Shown: piece by piece, positions 18,142 to 26,403 of the stretch
Position numbering within the stretch: position 1 is the first letter of the stretch
Layout of the letters: each line of letters begins with the position of its first letter
Source: an uncultured Flaviramulus sp.
GTDB taxonomy: Bacteria; Bacteroidota; Bacteroidia; Flavobacteriales; Flavobacteriaceae
DNA: 64,000 nucleotides
Direction: 5' to 3'
Assembly: GCA_947501105.1 (NCBI GenBank)
Contig: CANMUP010000003.1
Span: 682,001 to 746,000 of the forward strand
Notes under the pieces: generated by a model
Database searches by the model: none
What the model saw: the letters and a program-made list of their open reading frames with translations, nothing else
What the model was told of the DNA's origin: nothing
Program-made: the position numbers and the translations under genes

Positions 18142-19249
18142 ATGATTACATCTGATCAAATTAAAGATCTTAACACTCGCCTTGATAAACTAAGGCACTA
18201 CCTTTGACGTAGATGCAAAATTAATTGAAATACAAAACGAAGAAGAACAAACCTTCGATCCTAATTTTTGGAACGATCCCAAAGCTGCAGAAGTGATAAT
18301 GAAGTCACTTCGTGTAAAGAAAAAATGGGTTCAAGATTATAATACTGCCAAAACTCTTATTGAAGATTTAGAAGTTCTATACGAGTTTTATAAAGAAGGG
18401 GAATCAACAGCAGAAGAAGTAGAAACACGATTTAATAAAGCTGCCACTTTACTTGAAGATATAGAGTTTAAAAACATGCTTTCAGAAGAAGGTGATAGCC
18501 TAAGTGCCGTACTACAGGTTACTGCTGGTGCAGGAGGAACAGAAAGTTGCGATTGGGCAAGTATGCTAATGCGTATGTACTTAATGTATGCCGAAAAAAG
18601 CGGATTTAAAGTTAAAGAATTAAACTTTCAAGAAGGTGATGTTGCAGGTATTAAAACGGTTACTTTAGAGATTGAAGGCGATTTTGCTTTTGGTTGGTTA
18701 AAGGGCGAAAACGGTGTACACCGTTTGGTACGTATTTCTCCTTTTGATAGTAACGCTAAACGACATACAAGTTTTGCATCGGTTTATGTATACCCTCTTG
18801 TTGATGATACCATTGAAATAGACATAAATCCTGCAGATATTGAAATTACAACTGCTCGTTCTAGTGGAGCTGGCGGACAGAATGTAAACAAGGTTGAAAC
18901 TAAAGTACAATTAACCCATAAACCTACAGGTATACAAATATCTTGTTCTGAGACACGTTCTCAACATGATAATCGTTCTCGCGCTATGCAAATGCTTAAA
19001 TCTCAACTATATGAAATTGAATTGCAAAAGCAATTAGCACAACGTGATGATATTGAAGCTGGCAAAATGAAAATTGAATGGGGAAGCCAAATTCGTAATT
19101 ATGTGATGCATCCGTATAAACTTGTTAAAGATGTACGAACTGCACATGAAACCGGAAATGTAGATGCAATTATGGATGGAAATATTGAGGCTTTTTTAAA
19201 AGCTTATTTAATGATGATGGGGCAAAAAGAAGAAGATAATCAACTATGA
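18142..19249 (+). CDS. prfB: Peptide chain release factor 2, with programmed +1 frameshift
   Basis: RF2 releases the nascent chain at UGA and UAA. The zero frame starts at ATG 18142 and meets TGA at 18205-18207 after 21 codons. Shifting +1 on the CTT codon (18202-18204) continues in frame with GAC through to the stop at 19247-19249, giving about 368 residues. The visible slippery site CTT TGA C is the classic autoregulatory arrangement. The body has the GGQ peptidyl-hydrolysis motif in [10 protein letters not shown], and the SPFDS stop-codon-reading region (SPF) near residue 200. An AAGG upstream of the slip site is a weak stand-in for the Shine-Dalgarno-like stimulator. The HAD gene overlaps its stop by 4 bp. 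Confidence 0.95.
18202..18208 (+). promoter_or_regulatory. Programmed +1 frameshift site in prfB
   Basis: CTT TGA C: the peptidyl-tRNA on CTT slips to TTT while UGA waits in the A site. When RF2 is scarce, termination is slow and the shift makes more RF2. The stimulator here reads AGG CAC TAC rather than the AGG GGG TAT of E. coli. Confidence 0.93.
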
Positions 19250-19863
19250 ATAAAATAGATACTATAATTTTTGACCTTGGTGGTGTTCTAATCGATTGGA
19301 ACCCAGAATATGTTTATTTAGATGTATTTAATGGTGATCGAAAAAAAATGCAATGGTTTTTCGATAATATTTGCACCAGTGACTGGAACGAAAACCAAGA
19401 TGCAGGTTACCCAATGGCAAAAGCAACTGAAGAGCGTATAGCTCTTTTTCCTGAATGGGAAAGAGAGATTGAAATGTTTTATGGACGTTGGGTAGATATG
19501 CTAGGAGATGCCATTTCTGAAACGGTTGAAATCCTCGAAAAGCTTATAAAAACTAACTCATACAAAATTGTTGCACTTACAAACTGGAGTGCAGAAACCT
19601 TTCCTATTGCCTTAGAGCGTTTTGAGTTTTTACAATGGTTTGAAGGTATTTTAGTTTCAGGTGAAGAAAAAACCAGAAAACCTTTTGATGAGATTTATAA
19701 TCTTACTCTTGAGCGCTTTAATATTAATGCTAAAAACTCAATTTTTATTGATGATAATTTTGGGAATGTTGAAGCTGCTAACAGATTAAATATTAATGGC
19801 ATTCATTTTAAATCTCCAAAGCAACTTATACAACAATTAAAAACATATAATATTAATTTATAA
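19246..19863 (+). CDS. HAD superfamily phosphatase (YihX-like)
   Basis: 205 residues. It has [12 protein letters not shown] as motif I, LTNWSAE near residue 108 as motif [10 protein letters not shown] near 142 as the motif III lysine region and [13 protein letters not shown] near 165 as motif IV. The cap is helical, as in YihX-type sugar-phosphate phosphatases. Its ATG overlaps the prfB stop (ATGA) and its own TAA overlaps the ATG of the next gene (TAATG), so prfB and the two following genes are probably translated from one message. The substrate is unknown. Confidence 0.87.
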   Translation: MNKIDTIIFDLGGVLIDWNPEYVYLDVFNGDRKKMQWFFDNICTSDWNENQDAGYPMAKATEERIALFPEWEREIEMFYGRWVDMLGDAISETVEILEKLIKTNSYKIVALTNWSAETFPIALERFEFLQWFEGILVSGEEKTRKPFDEIYNLTLERFNINAKNSIFIDDNFGNVEAANRLNINGIHFKSPKQLIQQLKTYNINL

Positions 19864-20204
19864 TGATTAAAATATATCATAATAACCGCTGTAGCAAATC
19901 GCGTTGCGGATTAGAAATACTTGAACAATCTGGCAAACCTTTTGAAGTTGTTAAATATTTAGACGATACTCTTTCCGCGAAAGCGTTAAAAGAAATAATA
20001 ACACTTTTAAAAATAAAACCAATTGATTTAGTTAGGAAAAATGAAGCCATTTGGAAAGAGCGTTATAAAAACAAAACACTAACAGATGCAGAAATTATTA
20101 ATGCAATGGTAGAAAACCCAAAACTTATAGAACGCCCTATTATAATAAATGGTAATAAAGCTGTGATTGGTAGACCTCCTGAACTTATTTTAGATATTAT
20201 TTAG
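19863..20204 (+). CDS. ArsC/Spx-family thioredoxin-fold protein (arsenate reductase-like)
   Basis: 113 residues. The N-terminal HNNRCSKSRCGLEIL holds the catalytic Cys region, and RPIIINGNKAVIGRPPE near residue 92 is the C-terminal ArsC signature. The family includes glutaredoxin-coupled arsenate reductases and Spx-like regulators. A second Cys four residues after the first is unusual for ArsC (normally one Cys with distant Arg ligands), so a thiol oxidoreductase role is also possible. It overlaps the HAD gene's stop. No ars genes are nearby. Confidence 0.8.
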   Translation: MIKIYHNNRCSKSRCGLEILEQSGKPFEVVKYLDDTLSAKALKEIITLLKIKPIDLVRKNEAIWKERYKNKTLTDAEIINAMVENPKLIERPIIINGNKAVIGRPPELILDII

Positions 20205-20253
20205 AAGATAATCTTTTAACAAACATTTAACCACTGTGCCTTAAACCATAGGT

Positions 20254-20261
20254 TATTTTTG
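20254..20261 (+). promoter_or_regulatory. Bacteroidota -7 box for the TonB-family receptor
   Basis: TATTTTTG matches TAnnTTTG and ends 24 nt before the ATG at 20286. Its position also argues against a start further upstream at 20259. Confidence 0.5.
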
Positions 20262-20285
20262 CTGTCTAAAACGGTAAACCTAACC

Positions 20286-22739
20286 ATGAATAAAATTTTT
20301 ATTTTTGCCCTCTCTTTTACTTTTTGCATTGCAAACAGTTATTCACAGCCTAAAAACTCAGAAACCTCAGCAAGTGATAATCCTATAATTAAGGAAGTGA
20401 CAATAACTGGGAAAGTTATTGACAAAGAAACTCAAGAGCCTTTAGAGTACGCTACAATTGCGTTTTTTAGCAAAAAAGAAAATAAAATAGTAACTGGAGG
20501 CATTACTGATATCAATGGTGTTTTTAGCATTCCAGTAAAAACTGGTATTTATGATATTTCTATTGAATACATTGCATTTAAAACTCAAAAAATATTAAAT
20601 AGAAGAATAACAGCTAACGAAAATATTGGTTTGTTTTCTTTAGAAATTGATGCCGAGTCTTTAGCTGAAGTTGAAGTTATCGCTGAACGTACTACGGTAG
20701 AGATTAAACTAGATAAAAAAATATATAATGTTGGTAAAGATTTAACCGTTAGTGGTGGTACAGTTAGCGATGTTTTAGATAATGTTCCTTCTGTTTCAGT
20801 TGATGCCGAAGGTAATGTAGCACTAAGAGGCAATGATAATGTTCGTATTCTTATTAATGGAAAACCATCTGGGTTAGTTGGTTTAAATTCTACCAATGCG
20901 TTAAAACAATTACCAGCGGATGCTATTGAAAAGGTTGAAGTTATTACATCTCCATCGGCCAGATATGAAGCAGAAGGTACTGCTGGTATTTTAAATATTA
21001 TTTTAAGGAGAAGCAAGTTACAAGGGCTTAATGGTTCTATAACAACAAATGTTGGTCACCCAACTGCAGCTGGTATTTCTGGAAATATAAATTATAGAAC
21101 TGGAGATATTAATATTTTTAATACTACAGCATACAATTATTCGGAAAGACTTGGAAGATGGTATAATGATGTACAGTATTTTGATATTAATACGCCAGAT
21201 TTAAATGAAAGACGAAATTGGACCGACACTAGTAAAGGGTTTACAACTAACACTGGAGTTGAGTGGTATATTAACGACTCTGCGTCGTTAACATCTTCCA
21301 TTGTTTATAGAGATAATGGTAATGAAAATAACTCTGTTAATAAACTTACGCAGTTTAACAAAATCAACAATACAACAAGCGAAAGTACTAGATTGGATCC
21401 TGAAGTTCAAGATTCTAAAACTATACAATATGCTCTTAACTTCACTAAGAACTTTAAAAAGACTGATCATAAATTGACTTTTGATTTTCAGTATGAGGAC
21501 TCAGATCAAGACGAAAACTCTATAATTAATGTAAACGGTGTTGACTCTGAAATTGTTTCTACTTTAGAAGATCAGCAAAACATACTATTACAAACCGATT
21601 ATGTAGTGCCTATTGGAGAAAATAGCCAAATAGAAATGGGGTTCAGAGGTGATTTTAATACAAGAGCTACAGATTTTGAAGTATCACTGCTAGATCCAAA
21701 TTCTGGTGACTTTAACATCAATCAAGACCTTACTAATTTACTTAATTTCAAACAATATATAACAGCATTGTATTCCCAATTTGGGAGCAAAATAGGTAAG
21801 TTTTCATATTTATTGGGGCTACGAATGGAAAATACTAAAACCACTCTAGACCAACCTACTAGTGGAGACTTTAGTAGACAAAAATTGAATGGATTGTTTC
21901 CAACAGTTAATTTGAATTATGAGCTAAGCGAATCTCAAAGTTTTACCTTAGGCTATAACAGAAGAATAAGAAGACCAAGAGGTTTTATGCTTAATCCCTT
22001 CCCCTCTCGTTCAAGCGTTACCAACGTATTTCAAGGTAACCCAGGGTTAAATCCAACTTTTTCGAATACATTTGAAATAGGATATTTAAATAGAATTAAT
22101 AAGCTCACTATATCCTCATCTATTTATTTCGCACATTCATCAAACATTATGACTTTTGTAAGTAGAGAAACGGGCGACGTTGTACTTGTTGATGGTGAAG
22201 AATTTCCTGTGATTGAGCGTGGCCCTGTAAATTTAGGAACTGACAATCGCTATGGCTTTGAATTAAACGTAAACTATAGTCCAACAAGAAAATGGCGTAT
22301 AAATACCGATTTCAATATTTTTAAATTTGAAAGAGATGGTAGTTTTAATGGTGTAGATTTGAGTGCTAGCAATTTAACTTGGAGAGCAAGGTTATCAAAT
22401 AAGCTAACACTACCTTATAAAATAGATTGGCAAACAAACCTAAATTATAGAGGACCTAGTCTAGATGCGCAAAATGATAGAAATGGAATTTTTTCGGCAA
22501 ACCTTGCATTTAGTAAAGATTTATTCAAGGAGAAGGCATCTATTGCATTTAATATAAGAGATGTCTTTAACAGTGCTTTTTTTAGTAATAACATTACTGC
22601 TGAAACATTTACAGCATATCAAGAAATTCAATTTAGAGGTGGGCGTATATATAACGTTTCTTTTACTTACAGATTCAATCAAAAGAAAAAACGAGAACGA
22701 CAAGGAGGATTTAATGGCGGCGGCGGAATGGATATGTAG
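20286..22739 (+). CDS. Outer-membrane beta-barrel (TonB-dependent receptor-like) protein
   Basis: 817 residues from ATG 20286, chosen because it gives a clean signal peptide (IFIFALSFTFCIANSYSQ). After the signal comes a CarboxypepD_reg-like domain (about residues 40-125, ITGKVIDKETQEPLEYATI), then a plug-like domain with LDNVPSVSVDAEGNVALRGN and ILINGKPSGL, then a large beta-barrel of the OMP_b-brl_3 type. The tail is Gly-rich and Met/Asp-ended (GGGGMDM). These proteins sit in the outer membrane and import or sense ligands with TonB, though this subfamily is poorly characterised. No SusD partner is adjacent, so it is not a polysaccharide utilisation locus. Confidence 0.86.
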   Translation: MNKIFIFALSFTFCIANSYSQPKNSETSASDNPIIKEVTITGKVIDKETQEPLEYATIAFFSKKENKIVTGGITDINGVFSIPVKTGIYDISIEYIAFKTQKILNRRITANENIGLFSLEIDAESLAEVEVIAERTTVEIKLDKKIYNVGKDLTVSGGTVSDVLDNVPSVSVDAEGNVALRGNDNVRILINGKPSGLVGLNSTNALKQLPADAIEKVEVITSPSARYEAEGTAGILNIILRRSKLQGLNGSITTNVGHPTAAGISGNINYRTGDINIFNTTAYNYSERLGRWYNDVQYFDINTPDLNERRNWTDTSKGFTTNTGVEWYINDSASLTSSIVYRDNGNENNSVNKLTQFNKINNTTSESTRLDPEVQDSKTIQYALNFTKNFKKTDHKLTFDFQYEDSDQDENSIINVNGVDSEIVSTLEDQQNILLQTDYVVPIGENSQIEMGFRGDFNTRATDFEVSLLDPNSGDFNINQDLTNLLNFKQYITALYSQFGSKIGKFSYLLGLRMENTKTTLDQPTSGDFSRQKLNGLFPTVNLNYELSESQSFTLGYNRRIRRPRGFMLNPFPSRSSVTNVFQGNPGLNPTFSNTFEIGYLNRINKLTISSSIYFAHSSNIMTFVSRETGDVVLVDGEEFPVIERGPVNLGTDNRYGFELNVNYSPTRKWRINTDFNIFKFERDGSFNGVDLSASNLTWRARLSNKLTLPYKIDWQTNLNYRGPSLDAQNDRNGIFSANLAFSKDLFKEKASIAFNIRDVFNSAFFSNNITAETFTAYQEIQFRGGRIYNVSFTYRFNQKKKRERQGGFNGGGGMDM

Positions 22740-22758
22740 TTTTCTTAAATAAGTTCAT

Positions 22759-22791
22759 AAAAAAAGGAAGCTAATTTAGCTTCCTTTTTTT
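22759..22791. terminator. Intrinsic terminator after the receptor gene
   Basis: GGAAGCTAA and TTAGCTTCC form a perfect stem flanked by A and T tracts, between convergent genes. Confidence 0.85.
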
Positions 22792-22811
22792 ATTATATGT
22801 AAACATTATGT

Positions 22812-22988
22812 TTAAGCTGCATTTCGCTTAGCTTTTTTCTCTTCTCTAATTTCTTTTAATCTTTCTATTAAAGAACCTCCAATCCAATAAGGGATTACAA
22901 AAGTTAATAAAAATATCATTAACCAAAAACCGATTGTTAATATGGTTAAAAAAGCTAAAAATCCTAAATATTGATCAAAATCAAACAT
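22812..22988 (-). CDS. Small membrane protein
   Basis: 58 residues from ATG 22988; an ATG at 23021 would add 11 residues. Most of the length is one or two hydrophobic segments (FLAFLTILTIGFWLMIFLLTFV) followed by a short charged tail (ERLKEIREEKKAKRNAA). It looks like an inner-membrane micro-protein with a basic cytoplasmic tail. I do not recognise a family. It stands 94 bp downstream of the peroxiredoxin gene on the same strand. Confidence 0.55.
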   Translation of the reverse strand: MFDFDQYLGFLAFLTILTIGFWLMIFLLTFVIPYWIGGSLIERLKEIREEKKAKRNAA

Positions 22989-23082
22989 AATTGTAAGTAT
23001 CTTATTAAAAATCTTATGCAAAGATATAATAAAGAGTCGTGTTTTACAATATCAAATTAAAATTTATTAATAGAGTTTTTAA

Positions 23083-23724
23083 CTAATCTAAATTTGGCTG
23101 CGGTGTCATTCGCAAATAAGGCTTTACCTCTTTAAATCCTTTTGGAAATATGCTTGGGATATCTTCTGTAGCAACAGATGGTACTACCACACAATCCTCT
23201 CCACTATTCCAGTTTGCAGGTGTTGCTACTTTATGATAAGCAGTTAGTTGTAAGGAATCGATAACACGTAGCAGCTCATCAAAATTTCTTCCTGTAGATG
23301 CTGGATATGTAATTGTTAGTTTTACTTTTTTATCTGCCCCTATAACAAATACAGATCTAACTGTTAACTTGCTATCTGCATTAGGGTGAATCATATCATA
23401 AAGTTCTGAAACTTTTCTGTCCTCATCTGCAATAATTGGAAAGTTAACTGTAGCTCCCTGCGTTTCATTTATATCTTTAACCCATCCATGATGAGACTCA
23501 ACACCATCAACACTTAAGGCCACAACTTTAACATTACGCTTATCAAACTCAGCTTTATATCTCGCTACAGTTCCCAACTCAGTAGTGCAAACCGGTGTGT
23601 AATCTGCAGGGTGTGAAAATAATATTCCCCAACTATCTCCTAACCAATCATGAAAATTGATGTTTCCTTCTGTAGATTGAGCTGTAAAATTTGGAGCCTC
23701 GTCCCCTAGTCTAATTGTTGCCAT
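23083..23724 (-). CDS. 1-Cys peroxiredoxin (Prx6 type)
   Basis: 213 residues. The peroxidatic Cys46 sits in HPADYTPVCTTE, the HPxxxTPVCT signature of the Prx6 subgroup. VALSVDGVESHHGWVKD follows near residue 75, and the long C-terminal dimerisation arm has KVATPANWNSGEDCVV. The enzyme reduces hydrogen and organic peroxides in the cytoplasm. Two further peroxide-removing enzymes and a probable third are at the right end of the window, but this one is separate and divergent from fumarase. Confidence 0.92.
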   Translation of the reverse strand: MATIRLGDEAPNFTAQSTEGNINFHDWLGDSWGILFSHPADYTPVCTTELGTVARYKAEFDKRNVKVVALSVDGVESHHGWVKDINETQGATVNFPIIADEDRKVSELYDMIHPNADSKLTVRSVFVIGADKKVKLTITYPASTGRNFDELLRVIDSLQLTAYHKVATPANWNSGEDCVVVPSVATEDIPSIFPKGFKEVKPYLRMTPQPNLD

Positions 23725-23878
23725 AATTATAAAATTTTAATATTAATATGAAGTTTAATTGTAATCTAGCTAAGATACCAATTTTCGCTGAAGATTCTTA
23801 GCTTAAAATATCATATTAAGTGTTAAAAAATATTTTAAAAACTAACATATATCATAATAGAAAACATCCTAAAAGAAT

Positions 23879-23886
23879 TAACTTTG
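23879..23886 (+). promoter_or_regulatory. Bacteroidota -7 box for fumC
   Basis: TAACTTTG fits TAnnTTTG, ending 26 nt before the fumarase ATG. Confidence 0.5.
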
Positions 23887-23912
23887 TATCTTAAAATTAA
23901 ATCATTATTACC

Positions 23913-25310
23913 ATGAGTTACAGAATAGAAAAAGATACTATGGGTGAGGTAAAAGTACCTGCTGATAAACTTTGGGGAGCACAAACAGAACGCTCAAGAA
24001 ATAACTTTAAAATTGGAGCTCCAGCCTCTATGCCTTTAGAAATAGTTTACGGTTTTGCTTATCTTAAAAAAGCAGCCGCTTATACTAACTGCGAACTTGG
24101 AGTATTACCAATTGAAAAACGTGATTTAATTGCACAAGTTTGTGATGAAATTTTAGAAGGAAAACACGACGACCAATTTCCGCTTGTTATATGGCAAACT
24201 GGTTCTGGGACGCAAAGTAATATGAATGTAAATGAAGTTGTTGCAAATAGAGCGCATCAACTCGCTGGTAAAGTTATTGGTGAAGGAGAAAAAACGATAC
24301 AGCCTAATGATGATGTAAATAAATCACAATCTTCTAACGATACATTTCCAACAGGAATGCATATTGCAGCTTATAAAAAAGTAGTAGAAACGACAATTCC
24401 TGGTGTTAAACAATTACGAGATACATTAAATAAAAAAGCTGAAGATTTTAAAAGTGTAGTTAAAATTGGGCGTACGCATTTAATGGATGCAACACCATTA
24501 ACACTTGGTCAAGAACTTTCTGGTTATGTAGCACAATTAAATCATGGTATTAAAGCTTTAGAAAACACTTTACCACATTTAAGTGAATTAGCTTTAGGAG
24601 GAACTGCTGTTGGTACAGGTTTAAATACACCAAACGGATATAGTAAACGTGTAGCAGAATATATAGCAGAATTCACAAAGCTGCCTTTTGTAACTGCTCC
24701 AAATAAATTTGAAGCATTAGCGGCGCATGATGCTATTGTAGAAACTCATGGTGCTTTAAAGCAATTAGCCGTATCATTAAATAAAATAGCAAATGATGTT
24801 AGAATGATGGCATCTGGACCGCGTTCAGGTATAGGAGAAATTATAATTCCAGCGAATGAACCAGGTAGTTCTATTATGCCCGGGAAAGTAAACCCAACTC
24901 AATGTGAAGCTTTAACAATGGTTTGTGCACAAGTTTTGGGTAACGATGTAGCAATTAGTGTTGGTGGCTTACAAGGCCATTATGAATTAAATGTTTTCAA
25001 ACCTGTTATGGCGGCAAATCTTTTACAGTCTGCTCAATTAATTGGAGATGCCTGTATAAGTTTTGATGTAAACTGTGCTGTTGGTATAGAACCAAATCAT
25101 GAGGTGATAACCAAATTACTAAACAACTCTTTAATGCTAGTAACAGCTTTAAATACTAAAATTGGATATTATAAAGCTGCAGAAATTGCTAATACAGCAC
25201 ATAAAAATGGTACAACTTTGAAAGAAGAAGCCATTAATTTAGGTTATGTAACAGCAGAAGATTATGATGCTTGGGTTAAACCCGAAGATATGGTTGGAGG
25301 CTTAAAGTAA
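23913..25310 (+). CDS. fumC: Class II fumarate hydratase
   Basis: 465 residues, full length. It catalyses the reversible hydration of fumarate to L-malate in the TCA cycle. Visible signatures are [14 protein letters not shown] near residue 97, SSNDTFPT near 138, [16 protein letters not shown] near 183 and the fumarase/aspartase superfamily signature [11 protein letters not shown] near 317, with the catalytic Ser in its loop. It is iron-independent and cytoplasmic. It has its own promoter box and a terminator behind it, so it is monocistronic. Confidence 0.96.
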   Translation: MSYRIEKDTMGEVKVPADKLWGAQTERSRNNFKIGAPASMPLEIVYGFAYLKKAAAYTNCELGVLPIEKRDLIAQVCDEILEGKHDDQFPLVIWQTGSGTQSNMNVNEVVANRAHQLAGKVIGEGEKTIQPNDDVNKSQSSNDTFPTGMHIAAYKKVVETTIPGVKQLRDTLNKKAEDFKSVVKIGRTHLMDATPLTLGQELSGYVAQLNHGIKALENTLPHLSELALGGTAVGTGLNTPNGYSKRVAEYIAEFTKLPFVTAPNKFEALAAHDAIVETHGALKQLAVSLNKIANDVRMMASGPRSGIGEIIIPANEPGSSIMPGKVNPTQCEALTMVCAQVLGNDVAISVGGLQGHYELNVFKPVMAANLLQSAQLIGDACISFDVNCAVGIEPNHEVITKLLNNSLMLVTALNTKIGYYKAAEIANTAHKNGTTLKEEAINLGYVTAEDYDAWVKPEDMVGGLK

Positions 25311-25331
25311 AATTATCAAAACATATGATAT

Positions 25332-25365
25332 AAAAAAACAGGTATAAATTTATACCTGTTTTTTT
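25332..25365 (+). terminator. Intrinsic terminator after fumC
   Basis: AACAGGTATAAA and TTTATACCTGTT form a perfect stem followed by eight T residues. Confidence 0.9.
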
Positions 25366-25466
25366 GGTTGGTTAGCTATCAATCCTTTTATTAGTATTTT
25401 ACAATTAACAAGGAAATCGAGTCAAATATATAATTTAACATATTCTTATTAATTAACATTTGTTAA

Positions 25467-26039
25467 TTAGCGGTCTAATTTTTTTCTAATTCTGCTTAAT
25501 TGTACAGATGTTATTCCTAAATATGATGCTATATGATATTGAGAAATCAACTCATCAACATTTGGTATTTGCCTCTGTAATTCTAGGTAACGCTCAGTAG
25601 CATTTAGCGATATAGATTCTATCAAGCGTTTTTCGTATTTTACATATAAAAACTCTAATGTTCTAGTATATAGTGTTTTAAGATTAGAGTTTGTTTCACA
25701 CAAGCTCATTAGTTTATAATAATCAATCTCATAAATTTTACAATCCGTTAGTGCTTCAAAAACAAACGATGACGGTTTTCTTTTCATTAAAGCGGTTAAA
25801 GAAGCCGCAAAGTTTACAGGTAAATAAAAACTTTTATTAAATTCTTTACCAGATTCTGTTATTAAGTAACAGCGAACAATACCAGAAACAATCATATATG
25901 CTTTAGATGGAACCTCACCCAACTTTACTAGCTGTGTTCCTGCCTCTATTCTTTTAAATGTTGTAATCTCTTTAATTTCAGAAAAAGTCTCTTCTGGTAT
26001 ATTAGATATAGAATTCAAAAAAGTAAAGTTTCGATTCAT
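25467..26039 (-). CDS. Crp/Fnr family transcriptional regulator
   Basis: 190 residues. The N-terminal cyclic-nucleotide-binding fold (about 20-125) has GTQLVKLGEVPSKAYMIVSGIVRCY, but not the full RES cAMP-binding box. The C-terminal winged helix has YHIASYLGITSVQLSRIRKKL. This subgroup is common in Bacteroidota and its ligand is unknown. A CRP-like palindrome lies upstream at 26131-26145 and may be an autoregulatory site. Confidence 0.87.
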   Translation of the reverse strand: MNRNFTFLNSISNIPEETFSEIKEITTFKRIEAGTQLVKLGEVPSKAYMIVSGIVRCYLITESGKEFNKSFYLPVNFAASLTALMKRKPSSFVFEALTDCKIYEIDYYKLMSLCETNSNLKTLYTRTLEFLYVKYEKRLIESISLNATERYLELQRQIPNVDELISQYHIASYLGITSVQLSRIRKKLDR

Positions 26040-26130
26040 ATATTATAAGCGTTGCGTTTACTCATTATAAAGTTATAGCTTCTACTCTATTATCAATTAG
26101 TTTGTCTACAATTTGCAAATAAACTTGTTA

Positions 26131-26145
26131 ATGTGCTTATCACAT
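26131..26145. promoter_or_regulatory. CRP/FNR-like palindrome upstream of the Crp/Fnr gene
   Basis: ATGTG CTTAT CACAT is a perfect 5-bp inverted repeat of the CRP half-site kind, 92 bp before the regulator's start. It could equally serve the Rhs locus 260 bp to the right. Confidence 0.35.
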
Positions 26146-26247
26146 TTTAAAAAAAAAATTAAAATAACTCTTTGTATCAATCAATAAGCTAAATAAAATC
26201 AAACTAAAAACTTACTATTATCCTATACAAAATATTTTTGAAATACC

Positions 26248-26343
26248 AGTAAGGTTTTAGCTTACTTTGAGTAAGCTAAATTAGCTGTTTTACCTTACTA
26301 ATACTAAGCTTTTTGCTTACCAATAGTAAGGTTTTAGCTTACT
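26248..26343. repeat. AGTAAG-N7-CTTACT inverted repeats in direct duplication
   Basis: The 19-bp unit AGTAAGGTTTTAGCTTACT occurs at 26248-26266 and again at 26325-26343. Each is a hairpin with a 6-bp stem. An AGTAAG at 26269-26274 and a CTTACT at 26294-26299 add a third, longer pair between them. They lie 60 to 156 bp before the first Rhs ATG. Confidence 0.75.
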
Positions 26344-26403
26344 CCAAATCCAAAAATCCTTTCTAATTTTATAAGCACATTACAAACTTTAAATAATGTA
26401 CTT

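Larger units (their letters stand above)
26040..26403. other. Spacer with AGTAAG/CTTACT repeats before the Rhs locus
   Basis: 364 bp without a gene. The left part holds a CRP-like palindrome at 26131-26145. The right part (26248-26343) holds two copies of a 19-bp sequence that is itself an inverted repeat, plus extra half-sites. The Rhs locus begins at 26404. Confidence 0.7.

Noticed and set aside
18142-18207. In-frame TGA in prfB as a sign of a broken gene
   Set aside because: The TGA sits in the conserved CTT TGA C site and the +1 frame continues exactly into RF2 sequence.
20259-20285. Upstream TTG start for the outer-membrane receptor
   Set aside because: It overlaps the -7 box at 20254-20261 and would bury the signal peptide behind extra residues.
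26248-26343. AGTAAG repeats as a small CRISPR array
   Set aside because: Only two full units, each an internal palindrome, no regular spacers and no cas genes in the window.
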